A DNA stretch of 64,000 nt, taken from the NCBI GenBank assembly GCA_046349215.1, contig JAXMCV010000001.1:868001-932000 (forward strand), given 5' to 3'. Every line of letters starts with the position of its first letter. Position 1 is the first letter of the stretch. A program made the position numbers and the translations under genes. This stretch comes from JAJXWB01 sp046349215. Its GTDB lineage: Bacteria > Pseudomonadota > Alphaproteobacteria > Rhizobiales > Beijerinckiaceae. Under the pieces are notes generated by a model. That model saw only the letters and a list, made by a program, of their open reading frames with translations. It was not told where the DNA came from and did no database searches. Shown piece after piece: positions 1 through 7,509 of the stretch.

Positions 1-1
1 G

Positions 2-676
2 GCGATCTGCTTCGACCTGATGAATGGCGGCGACAAGGACTGGGGCCGTTTCCCGCCCTATCGCGACCTCGCCTATGCGGCATGCGGCGCAGCCGCGAAG
101 ACTTTCGCGCTCGGGACGGCCGGCGGGGGCTATGGCGCAACGACGGCCGACCTGAAAGGCGGGCTGGGTTCGGCGAGCGTCGTCACGTCGGCGGGCCACA
201 CAGTCGGCGCGCTCGTGATCGTCAACGCCATCGGTTCGGCGGTGGCCGGCGGCGGTCCGCATTTCTGGGCTTCGCCCTGGGAGATCGGCAAGGAATTCGG
301 CGGGCTGGGACTGGGAGAGGCGCCTTCGACGGCGCTCGCCTGGAAGGGACGGCCGGTCACCCCTGCGACGACGATCGGTCTCGTGGCCACCGACGCCAGG
401 CTTACAAAGGCGCAAGCCAAACGCATGGCCATCGCCGCGTCCGGAGGGCTCTCGAAGGGATTGCGGCTCGCGCACGCCATCTTCGACGGCGACACGATGT
501 TCGCGGCCTCGACCGGCCGGCGGACGATGAATGATCCGACAGCGGAATTCATCGAGATCTGCGCGCTGGCCTCCGACTGCCTGGCGCGCGGAATCGCGCG
601 GGCGGTGTACGAGGCGACCGCCCTTCCCTTCGCGGAAGCGCCGCCGGCGTGGCGCGACAAATTCGGACGTCCGTGA
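2..676 (+). CDS. P1/S58 family peptidase (DmpA/NylC-like), C-terminal part, truncated by window start
   Basis: Partial gene: the frame is open from base 2 and ends at TGA 674-676, leaving 224 residues. The fragment carries the S58 pattern: a glycine-rich GGLGSAS stretch, a VGALVIVNA strand, and TTIGLVATDARLTKAQ around bases 365-410. In the Thr-type members (NylC-like) the first Thr of TTIG is the nucleophile exposed by autocleavage, and the residue before it is usually Asn; here it is Ala. The family hydrolyses peptide or amide bonds from the N terminus (aminopeptidase/esterase). Substrate cannot be inferred. No downstream same-strand gene is close enough to form an operon. Confidence 0.85.
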   Translation, partial: AICFDLMNGGDKDWGRFPPYRDLAYAACGAAAKTFALGTAGGGYGATTADLKGGLGSASVVTSAGHTVGALVIVNAIGSAVAGGGPHFWASPWEIGKEFGGLGLGEAPSTALAWKGRPVTPATTIGLVATDARLTKAQAKRMAIAASGGLSKGLRLAHAIFDGDTMFAASTGRRTMNDPTAEFIEICALASDCLARGIARAVYEATALPFAEAPPAWRDKFGRP

Positions 677-715
677 GGCGATCGACCGTCGCTTTCGAGG
701 GGCGTCTGGCGCTAA

Positions 716-803
716 CGCGCGCTCACACGCCGGCTGCGATCGAGAACAGTAAATTTTAATTCATTGTTTCGGCGAATTTGGCTCAAAGTCGCGCTAAATT
801 TTA
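716..803 (+). repeat. Imperfect direct repeat, copy 1
   Basis: Copy 1 of a direct repeat of about 55 conserved bases (749-803), with weaker similarity extending upstream to about 716. It begins GTAAATTTTAATTCA, continues through TTTGGCTCAAAG, and closes with a second TAAATTTTA (795-803) 45 bp after the first (750-758). Copy 2 lies at about 955-1034. The AT-rich boxes stand out in GC-rich surroundings. No gene was accepted between the copies. Confidence 0.7.
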
Positions 804-954
804 TGCGCGGCCACATCGATGCGCCCATCGGTGACAACGAGCGCCAGTCTTTTCGCGAAATCCCGTTCAACCCTATGCAATCGCCTACGTCGTTCATTCG
901 CATGGCAATGATCGTGCAGCGCAGCACGACCAAATGGCCGCTGGCCGCGATCCC

Positions 955-1034
955 GCGCGCGGCGTCACAGGCCGCGATTGGTAAATTTTGATTCATGTTT
1001 GCGCGGCCTTTGGCTCAAAGGCGCGGTAAATGTG
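955..1034 (+). repeat. Imperfect direct repeat, copy 2
   Basis: Copy 2 of the repeat at 716-803: GTAAATTTTGATTCA at 981-995, then TTTGGCTCAAAG at about 1009-1020, then a degenerate closing box TAAATGTGA at 1026-1034. The non-coding stretch 677-1113 holds only these two copies and the unique spacer between them. A possible TTG-initiated reading frame at 764-991 shows no homology I recognise and was not accepted. Confidence 0.7.
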
Positions 1035-1113
1035 ATTTTGTCGCGCAAGACGGCGTTTACCGGCGGCTTGCGACTTGGCGCTCCAATGCCCTCGCCAATT
1101 CGGGGGCATTGTC

Positions 1114-1569
1114 ATGATCATCAATTTCGATCCTTATCTCGCATCCTGTCTGCTGGCCGGTTTTGCCTGCGGTCTGGAAAGTCATCTGGCCGGTCGGAAG
1201 CTCGCCATCGCCACGCATGTGATTGCCGCGCTCTTCGGCTATTACGGGCTTGGCGCCACCGACATGGTCGCGCTCGGTCTGAACGGGTTCGCTTTCAAGA
1301 TACTTTATGCGCTGGGCGCATTGTTTCTCGTCTGCGCGTGGATCGCCGAATGCGATTCCCTGCGGAACGAGGACAGGCCCGCCGAACGCGGCGACGCCGC
1401 CAACCACGTCATCGCATTCGCGATCGGGCTGGCCTGCGCCATCCAGTGCGAAACGCTGACCGTCGTCGCCTGCGCGGAAATGTACGCGCTCTACCTGCGC
1501 CGCAGGCGCGGCGACAGCGAGCCCGCCTACGCCAACAGCGCTTTCACTGCGGCGGCGCCGCGAGCCTGA
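1114..1569 (+). CDS. Hypothetical small integral membrane protein
   Basis: 151 residues from ATG 1114, chosen because the in-frame TTG at 1075 is less likely and GGGGG lies 8-13 bases before the ATG. The protein has four hydrophobic stretches (about residues 8-22, 30-50, 57-75 and 102-125) separated by short polar loops and ends in an Arg-rich, Ala-rich tail. I recognise no family. It is convergent with glyS, with only 6 bp between the stop codons, and follows the direct-repeat region, which could contain its promoter. It is probably real because the hydrophobic pattern is coherent, but function is unknown. Confidence 0.55.
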   Translation: MIINFDPYLASCLLAGFACGLESHLAGRKLAIATHVIAALFGYYGLGATDMVALGLNGFAFKILYALGALFLVCAWIAECDSLRNEDRPAERGDAANHVIAFAIGLACAIQCETLTVVACAEMYALYLRRRRGDSEPAYANSAFTAAAPRA

Positions 1570-1575
1570 AGGAAA

Positions 1576-3672
1576 TCAGCCGGCGATCTTGGAGAAATCC
1601 GCGACCTCGTGCATGGCCGCCCGCAGTTCGTTCAGGAGCTGCAGGCGGTTCGTGCGCAGGCGCGGATCGTCGGCGTTGACGGTGACGTTGTCGAAGAAGG
1701 CGTCGACCGGCGCGCGCAATTTCGCAAGCGCATGCATCGCGCCTTCGAAATCCTCGGCCCTCACGCGCTCCTGCGTCTCGTTGCGGGCCCGGTCGATGGC
1801 TGCGGCCAGCGCATGTTCCTCGTGCTGGGAGCGAAGGTTCGGCGCGTGGCGCGCGTCGAAGGCGCCCGCGCCGTCCTTCTTCTCCTCGGCGCGCAGGATG
1901 TTGGCGGCGCGCTTGTAGCCGGCGAGCAGGTTCTTGCCGTCGTCGGAATCGAGGAAGGAAGCCAGCGCCTCGACGCGCCGCACGACCATGAGGAGGTCGT
2001 CCTGTTCCTCCAGCGCGAAGACCGCGTCGATCAGGTCGTGCCGCGCGCCCTTGTCGCGCAGATAGACCTTCAGGCGGTCGGCGAAGAAGGCGAGCAGGTC
2101 GCCGCCGATGTTGACGTGCTTGTCGAGATGCGACTGGGCGTAACGGAACATGTAGAGCAGCGGCAGGCGCAGGCCGTTCTCCAGAACGATGCGGATCACG
2201 CCGAGCGCGGCGCGGCGCAACGCGAACGGATCCTTCGAGCCGGTCGGCTTCTCGTTGATCGCCCAGAAGCCGACCAGCGTGTCGATCTTGTCGGCGAGCG
2301 CGACGGCGACCGACACCGGATTCGTCGGGATACGATCGGCAGGCCCCTGCGGCTTGTAGTGCTCCTCGATCGCGGCGGCGACGGCTTCGTCCTTGCCTTG
2401 CGCCAACGCGTAGTAGCGGCCCATCAGGCCCTGCAATTCGGGAAATTCGCCGACCATTTCGCTGACGAGATCGGCCTTGGCGAGATGGGCGGCGAGCGCG
2501 GCGTGCGCCGCCGTCTTCGCATCGGCGCCGAGTTTCGTCGCGATCTCGTCGGCCAGCGTCTCCAGGCGCTTCACGCGCTGGCCCTGCGTGCCGAGTTTCT
2601 CGTGGAAGACGATCGAATCGAGTTTCGGAACGCGATCCTCGAGACGGATTTTCAGATCCGTCTCCCAGAAGAATTTCGCGTCCGAAAGGCGCGCCGCGAC
2701 GACGCGCTGGTTGCCGGCGACGATCTCCTTGCCGCCGTCGCTGGCGAGGATGTTCGACACCAGAATGAAGCGGTTGACGAGCCTGTCGCCATTCTTCAGC
2801 ACGAAGCACTTCTGGTTGGCGCGAATGGTGGCGCGGATCGCCTCCTGCGGAATCGCCAGGAAGCTTTCGTCGAACGAACCCATGAGCGTGACCGGCCACT
2901 CGACGAGGCCTGCGACCTCCTCAAGAAGTCCCTCGTCCTCGATCAGTTCGAAACCCTGCGCGAAGGCGAGGTCGCGCGCATCGTGCAGCACGATGTCCTT
3001 GCGACGCGCGGAATCCAGAACGACCTTCGCCTTTTCGAGCGCCGGAAGATAATCGTCGAAGCGGCGGACGCGAATTTCCGACGGCGCCAGGAAACGATGT
3101 CCGCGCGTGAGATTGCCGGCGGCGACGCCGTCGATCTCGAACGGCACGATGTCGGGCTCCTCGTTCTCGGCGCCGAAAGTCGCGACGATCGAATGCAGCG
3201 GACGCACCCAGCGCAAGGCGTCCGAGCGCACGGAGGCCGCGCCCCAGCGCATCGACTTCGGCCACGGGAAGGCGCGGATGATTCCGGGCAGGATTTCGGC
3301 GAGCAGGTCGAGCGTCGGACGGCCGGGCCGCTCGACGATGGCCACATAGAATTCGCCCTTCTTCGGGTCTTTCTCGATCTTCGCCTCGTCGAGCGAGGCG
3401 AGACCGGCGCTCTTGAGGAAGCCCTGGACGGCCGCCTCGGGCGCGCCGACGCGCGGGCCTTTCTTCTCCTCGCGGAGGTCGGGCTGGCGGGGCGGCAGGC
3501 CGGCGATGTGGAGCGCCAGGCGGCGCGGCGTGGCGTGCGAGATGGCGCCCTCGAACTTCAGACCGCGCTCGATCAGCGCCCCGGTGACGAGGCGCTCGAG
3601 GTCGGAGGCGGCCTGCCGCTGCATGCGGGCCGGGATTTCCTCGGAAAACAGTTCGAGAAGGAGGTCGGGCAT
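1576..3672 (-). CDS. glyS: Glycine--tRNA ligase beta subunit
   Basis: 698 residues, the normal size for the beta chain of the bacterial alpha2beta2 glycyl-tRNA synthetase. The N terminus has the family signature ELFSEEIPARMQ (residues 6-17); the C-terminal ~100 residues form the DALR-type anticodon-binding region. With GlyQ it charges tRNA-Gly in the cytoplasm. Start ATG at 3672. It is on the same strand as glyQ but 1.8 kb away from it: a CDGSH gene and a TadG-like gene lie between, so the two subunits probably do not share a simple two-gene message. A very long frame on the opposite strand is a codon-bias shadow. Confidence 0.97.
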   Translation of the reverse strand: MPDLLLELFSEEIPARMQRQAASDLERLVTGALIERGLKFEGAISHATPRRLALHIAGLPPRQPDLREEKKGPRVGAPEAAVQGFLKSAGLASLDEAKIEKDPKKGEFYVAIVERPGRPTLDLLAEILPGIIRAFPWPKSMRWGAASVRSDALRWVRPLHSIVATFGAENEEPDIVPFEIDGVAAGNLTRGHRFLAPSEIRVRRFDDYLPALEKAKVVLDSARRKDIVLHDARDLAFAQGFELIEDEGLLEEVAGLVEWPVTLMGSFDESFLAIPQEAIRATIRANQKCFVLKNGDRLVNRFILVSNILASDGGKEIVAGNQRVVAARLSDAKFFWETDLKIRLEDRVPKLDSIVFHEKLGTQGQRVKRLETLADEIATKLGADAKTAAHAALAAHLAKADLVSEMVGEFPELQGLMGRYYALAQGKDEAVAAAIEEHYKPQGPADRIPTNPVSVAVALADKIDTLVGFWAINEKPTGSKDPFALRRAALGVIRIVLENGLRLPLLYMFRYAQSHLDKHVNIGGDLLAFFADRLKVYLRDKGARHDLIDAVFALEEQDDLLMVVRRVEALASFLDSDDGKNLLAGYKRAANILRAEEKKDGAGAFDARHAPNLRSQHEEHALAAAIDRARNETQERVRAEDFEGAMHALAKLRAPVDAFFDNVTVNADDPRLRTNRLQLLNELRAAMHEVADFSKIAG

Positions 3673-3810
3673 CGGTCTCGGCGGTCAGGAATGGCTGGTT
3701 TCCGCCGGGTCTGGCCGGCTTTGCGACGTCGCTGGCCGCAGGCCAGCGCTCCGGCGCGTCTTGTGGGACAAGAGCCGCGCCGAAGCAAGGTCAAAGCGAT
3801 TGATGAGGGA

Positions 3811-4050
3811 TCAGAGCGCCTTGTGAGCGCCGTCGCAGAGCGGGGCGTTCTTCGTGTGCTTGCAGGCGCAGAGATAGGCGGTCTTGGTTTCCGGCGCGGT
3901 CCAGGCCATCGGCGCGAATTCCGAGCCCTTGTGGGCGCCGTCGCAGAGCGGCTGCTTGGCGGACTTGCCGCAGGTGCACCAGTAATAGGTCTTGCCGGCC
4001 TCGACCTCGACAGGGATCGGCGACTTCTGGGCGATGACGGGAGCGGTCAT
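3811..4050 (-). CDS. Tandem CDGSH iron-sulfur domain protein
   Basis: 79 residues from ATG 4050, preceded by AGAGGA at good spacing; a longer in-frame start at 4119 has no such site. Two CDGSH motifs are visible. The first has C25, C27, C36 and H40; the second has C61, C63, C72 and H76. Each Cys3-His set would bind one [2Fe-2S] cluster, as in small bacterial double-CDGSH proteins. Family members take part in redox or iron-sulfur handling; the exact role here is unknown. It sits 138 bp upstream of glyS on the same strand, and its 5' leader can fold into a GC-rich hairpin at about 4061-4089. Confidence 0.9.
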   Translation of the reverse strand: MTAPVIAQKSPIPVEVEAGKTYYWCTCGKSAKQPLCDGAHKGSEFAPMAWTAPETKTAYLCACKHTKNAPLCDGAHKAL

Positions 4051-4132
4051 TGTGTTCCTCTTGGCGGTGGTCCCCGGAGGGGTCGCCGCCAATATGCGCA
4101 CAAGCTCGGGCTTGTCCATTGCCGCCCTGCAA

Positions 4133-4154
4133 GCCCGCGCCGGCTCGCGCGGGC
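4133..4154 (-). terminator. GC-rich hairpin downstream of the TadG-like gene
   Basis: Perfect 8-bp stem GCCCGCGC/GCGCGGGC with a 6-base loop, starting 8 bp past the TadG-like stop codon. There is no T-run after it on the minus strand, so it is either a weak terminator or an mRNA-stabilising hairpin. A second small palindrome (ACAAGC/GCTTGT) follows at about 4110-4125. Confidence 0.35.
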
Positions 4155-4161
4155 CTGGGAG

Positions 4162-5316
4162 CTATTGAACCAGCGACGGGATCGTCGCGTTGGCGACGTT
4201 GGCGTTGGACCCGCAGACCGACACGACCGTGAAATGGATGTCCTGCTGCGACCAGGTGCCCGGCAGCGGATTGGCCCAGGGCGTATCTTCCCAGTCGTGC
4301 GTCGTCGTCTGCCCGCAATTGAACAGGCTGAAGAAATTGGTCGAGACATTGTTGGGGAGTTCGACGCCGTTGACGAACAGGTTGTGCGCCGTGTTGGGGT
4401 CGGTCGTCCGGTAGTAGACCGGCGTGGCGGTCTTGGAGACGGTGTTCGTCGTGGTGGTCGTGACGTACTGGCCCTTCCTCGAATCCCAGACCGTCTTCGT
4501 GGAGGTCCACGTAGACCCCACCGGCATACAGACGAAGGGATTCCAGTAGGACGTGTTCCCGCCGTAGTCGGGATGCTGCGGACCGTAGCCCGGCGCGCAG
4601 CCGTCGCTGAGCACGGTCATGACGAGATAGGCGTTGTCGTAGGTCGAGCCGAGGGCAACGGTCGTGTTGACGAGGCCGTCGACCATCGCGCCGCCCGGCC
4701 CGGTCGCGAATTTTGCGCTGACGTCGCCAGTACCGCCATTGTTGAGACTTGTGGGCTGATAGATGTAGCTCGCCATCAGCGTATCGCTCGCGGCGTTCGG
4801 TTCGTGCTTGTAGAGATCGACCTGCTTCCAGTACCAGCCGCTGGCGCCGGTCAGCGTGAAGGCGACATTGGCCGGCGACTGCACGGCCTGCTGCGTGATC
4901 TTCGCCTTGGCCGAGGCCGACAGGTTCATGGTCGTGAAGCCGGCGATGCCGAGCGCCGTCGTGCCCATGACGCCGCTCGCCGCCGCCGTGATCGAACCAT
5001 CGGCATTGAGCGTCGGCTGCGTCGTCCAGTTCGCCGTGACGCCGGAACCTGCGAGATTGGCCTGCAAAATCTTGGTTGCGTTGGAAACGCGCTGGTCCGC
5101 TGGCGCCTGGATGGCGGCGAGCACCGCGGAATCGACGGCGGCCTGCAGTCGGGTCTGGTTGTTGACGGCGCGCCCGTAATCGATCGCCGCGCCAACCGAG
5201 AACATCACCGCGGTCGTCGAGAGGGCGAAAATGATTGATGTCGTCGCTTGTACGTCGGCCCTGAATTTACGGAGCCTCAAGTATGCGCTGTCGCGGACCT
5301 TGCCGATGGCGGACAT
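4162..5316 (-). CDS. TadE/TadG-like pilus-assembly family protein (orphan)
   Basis: 384 residues. It has a short basic N terminus, a single membrane segment at about residues 27-45 (TSIIFALSTTAVMFSVG) followed by AIDYGRAVNNQTRLQAAVDSA, the standard start of Flp-pilus TadE/G-like proteins (PF13400 type), and a long exported Thr/Asn-rich region with several Cys. Such minor pseudopilins are inserted in the inner membrane with the bulk in the periplasm. No other tad genes lie in the window, so this is an orphan copy. It lies between glyQ and glyS and has a perfect CtrA-type box 36 bp upstream of its start. The Thr/Asn-rich composition differs from its neighbours and is compatible with insertion. 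Confidence 0.8.
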   Translation of the reverse strand: MSAIGKVRDSAYLRLRKFRADVQATTSIIFALSTTAVMFSVGAAIDYGRAVNNQTRLQAAVDSAVLAAIQAPADQRVSNATKILQANLAGSGVTANWTTQPTLNADGSITAAASGVMGTTALGIAGFTTMNLSASAKAKITQQAVQSPANVAFTLTGASGWYWKQVDLYKHEPNAASDTLMASYIYQPTSLNNGGTGDVSAKFATGPGGAMVDGLVNTTVALGSTYDNAYLVMTVLSDGCAPGYGPQHPDYGGNTSYWNPFVCMPVGSTWTSTKTVWDSRKGQYVTTTTTNTVSKTATPVYYRTTDPNTAHNLFVNGVELPNNVSTNFFSLFNCGQTTTHDWEDTPWANPLPGTWSQQDIHFTVVSVCGSNANVANATIPSLVQ

Positions 5317-5351
5317 CGTTCGCTCTCCAAATGCCCGGTTTTCATGGGGCG

Positions 5352-5366
5352 TTAAGGCGAACTTAA
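5352..5366 (-). promoter_or_regulatory. CtrA box TTAA-N7-TTAA upstream of the TadG-like gene
   Basis: TTAAGGCGAACTTAA: two perfect TTAA half-sites with a 7-base spacer, the consensus for the alphaproteobacterial cell-cycle regulator CtrA. It lies 36 bp from the ATG at 5316, inside an AT-richer non-coding stretch (5317-5466). CtrA is known to control pilus genes in Caulobacter; direct control here is an inference. Confidence 0.6.
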
Positions 5367-5466
5367 TGTCGGCTGATTACGAAAATCCTGTTTCGAAACA
5401 TCCAATTTTAGCGATCGGCAATTTTTCGTTCAGGTTACGAATATCTTGCGTCAATCGCGGCGTTAA

Positions 5467-6390
5467 TCATGCCGCGACGCCGCCGCCCTCCGTGCGCAGC
5501 CACGCCTCGCCGCAGGCCTTCGCCAGCTCGCGCACGCGCAGGATGTAGCTCTGGCGCTCGGTGACCGAGATGACGCCGCGCGCATCGAGCAGGTTGAACG
5601 TGTGACTGGCCTTGATGCACTGGTCGTAGGCCGGCAGCACCATGTCGTGGCGCTCGCCCCTGTCGCCGGCCGCCAGCAGGTTGCGGCATTCGGTTTCCGC
5701 GTCCTTGAAGTGGCGGAACAGGCGCTCGACATCGGCGTGTTCGAAATTGTGTCGCGAATATTCCTGTTCGGCCTGCAGGAACACGTCGCCGTAGGTGACC
5801 TTTTCGTCGCCTTCGCGGCCGTTGAAATTCAGATCGTAGATCGATTCCACGCCCTGCAGGTACATGGCGAGGCGTTCGAGACCGTAGGTCAGTTCGCCCG
5901 ACACGGGCGCGCATTCGAAGCCGGCGACCTGCTGGAAGTACGTGAATTGCGACACTTCCATGCCGTCGCACCAGCATTCCCAGCCGAGCCCCCAGGCGCC
6001 GAGCGTCGGGCTTTCCCAGTCGTCCTCGACGAAACGGATGTCGTGCAGCATCGGGTCGATGCCGATCGCGGCCAGCGACTTGAGATAGAGACCCTGAAGG
6101 TCGGGCGGCGAGGGCTTCAGGATCACCTGATACTGGTAATAATGCTGCAGCCGGTTCGGATTCTCGCCGTAGCGGCCATCCTTCGGGCGGCGGGAAGGCT
6201 GCACATAGGCGGCCTTCCAGGGCTTGGGCCCCAGCGAGCGCAAGGTCGTGGCCGGGTGGAAGGTGCCGGCGCCGACCTCCATGTCGTAGGGCTGCAGGAT
6301 GACGCAGCCCTGCTCGGCCCAGAAGTTCTGGAGCGTGAGGATGAGGCCCTGGAAGCTCTTGCGGGGATCTCTGTAGGAAGCGTCGGTCAT
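5467..6390 (-). CDS. glyQ: Glycine--tRNA ligase alpha subunit
   Basis: 307 residues from ATG 6390 (MTDASYRDPRKSFQGL). This is the class II catalytic chain of alpha2beta2 GlyRS. Motif 2 is seen at YVQPSRRPKDGRYGENPNRL (about residues 70-89) and the conserved GVESIYDLNFNG near residue 185. It makes glycyl-adenylate and transfers glycine to tRNA-Gly with GlyS. The frame stays open further upstream, but the conserved N terminus fixes this start. The methyltransferase gene ends 47 bp upstream on the same strand, so co-transcription is likely. Confidence 0.97.
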   Translation of the reverse strand: MTDASYRDPRKSFQGLILTLQNFWAEQGCVILQPYDMEVGAGTFHPATTLRSLGPKPWKAAYVQPSRRPKDGRYGENPNRLQHYYQYQVILKPSPPDLQGLYLKSLAAIGIDPMLHDIRFVEDDWESPTLGAWGLGWECWCDGMEVSQFTYFQQVAGFECAPVSGELTYGLERLAMYLQGVESIYDLNFNGREGDEKVTYGDVFLQAEQEYSRHNFEHADVERLFRHFKDAETECRNLLAAGDRGERHDMVLPAYDQCIKASHTFNLLDARGVISVTERQSYILRVRELAKACGEAWLRTEGGGVAA

Positions 6391-6437
6391 GTCGGTATCC
6401 AATTCGGCGCGGAACCTATGGGCCGGGACCCGGAGGG

Positions 6438-7202
6438 TCAATGCAGCCGCAAGTCGATACCCGCCTCGCCGCGATGGATCGCATCCGCTTCGGCGGTGAA
6501 GGAGCCGTCGGCGGCGTGCAGGACGAGCGGCGGCAGGAGCGCGAGCGGCGCCCGTGAGCCCTTGCGTCCGCCGACCAGCAAACGGATGGCCGGTTCGCCG
6601 GCACGGGGTTGGACTGGCAGCAGGCGCAGTCCGCCGAGCCGGCCCTTCGCCGCATCCACGATCTGCGCCAGCGCGTCGGCCCGGTGGATCATGAAAAACG
6701 TTCCGCCAGGGGCCAGAAGCGCAAGCGCGGCTTTCATCCACGCGGCAAGTCCGCCCTCGCCCGCCACATGCGCCCGCGCCTTCCCCGCGTCCGGCGTGAC
6801 GCGCACCGCGCCTAAGTCATGAAACGGCGGGTTGGTGAGGACGAAATCGTAGATCCCGTCGCGCAGACCGGAAGCGCGGCGCGCACCAGCGACCAGACCA
6901 TTGGCAACTATTGTTACAGCGCGACCCGCAAAGCCGTTCAGGCGAATGTTTTCGTCGCAGCAGGCCGCAGTCGCCGCGTCGATTTCCAGGAATGTCATGT
7001 CGAGCGCCGGCGCGCGACACATCGCGATCAGACCCGCCGCTCCCGCCCCCGCGCCGAAATCGAGCCCCTTCCCATGGGTTTGCGGCGACGCGCAGGCGCC
7101 CAGCAGGACCGCATCCGTCCCGGCGCGGTGGCCGGAGGCATGCTGGACCAGCGACAGCCGGCCTCCGAGGAGACGGTCAGGCCGGGGAGAGTTCTGAGCC
7201 AA
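6438..7202 (-). CDS. TrmN6/YfiC-like N6-adenine tRNA methyltransferase family
   Basis: 254 residues. SAM-binding motif I is LDFGAGAG at residues 47-54; the catalytic amino-methyltransferase motif NPPF is at 124-127. The pattern matches the tRNA1(Val) adenine-37 N6-methyltransferase family. The exact RNA target is not certain from sequence. Its start overlaps the end of the DUF2007 gene by 26 bp, and glyQ follows 47 bp downstream, so the three genes likely form one minus-strand operon. Confidence 0.85.
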   Translation of the reverse strand: MAQNSPRPDRLLGGRLSLVQHASGHRAGTDAVLLGACASPQTHGKGLDFGAGAGAAGLIAMCRAPALDMTFLEIDAATAACCDENIRLNGFAGRAVTIVANGLVAGARRASGLRDGIYDFVLTNPPFHDLGAVRVTPDAGKARAHVAGEGGLAAWMKAALALLAPGGTFFMIHRADALAQIVDAAKGRLGGLRLLPVQPRAGEPAIRLLVGGRKGSRAPLALLPPLVLHAADGSFTAEADAIHRGEAGIDLRLH

Positions 7203-7401
7203 GCCCCGCCTCCTCCAGGGTCCGGCGGGCCCGCGCCGAATCCTCGTCCAGCACCATGATCCGGCGCCGGATGAAGCCGAGCGAGCCTTCGAGAACGCTC
7301 ATATGCTGGTCCGCCACGAAAAATCCCACGCCTTCGCCTGAGAGCAGGGCCTCGACATAGGAAATCAGCACAGGATCGTTGGTCCGCAGCAATTCGATCA
7401 T
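7177..7401 (-). CDS. DUF2007 domain protein
   Basis: 74 residues from ATG 7401 (MIELLRTNDPVLISYVEALL). Small DUF2007 proteins have this ELLRTND.V..S..EALL start and a VxDxHMS-like centre. They are often annotated as putative signal-transducing proteins, without established function. The frame remains open far upstream on this strand, but that part is antisense to the prenyl synthase gene and is a shadow. It overlaps the downstream methyltransferase by 26 bp, implying translational coupling. The divergent prenyl synthase shares the 108-bp intergenic region. Confidence 0.85.
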   Translation of the reverse strand: MIELLRTNDPVLISYVEALLSGEGVGFFVADQHMSVLEGSLGFIRRRIMVLDEDSARARRTLEEAGLGSELSPA

Positions 7402-7509
7402 TCCGGCGGACCCTGTCAGCACGCGCTCGATACGGCAAGAGCGCGGCAATTGTTCCAAATTTCGCCGAACCGCGCTAAATAACCCTTCCTGTTGCTTTGC
7501 GAGGGTGCT

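Noticed and set aside
764..991. TTG-initiated 75-codon frame between the direct repeats
   Set aside because: Starts inside repeat copy 1, no RBS, composition not protein-like; considered non-coding.
1609..5238. Very long open frame on the plus strand across glyS, CDGSH and TadG-like genes
   Set aside because: Arg/Asp/Gln-rich, no recognisable domain, antisense to three well-supported genes; a codon-bias artefact of high GC.
7402..7509. Inverted GCGCGG...CCGCGC arms between DUF2007 and the prenyl synthase as an operator
   Set aside because: Arms are short, GC-only and separated by 23 bases; common by chance at this GC content.
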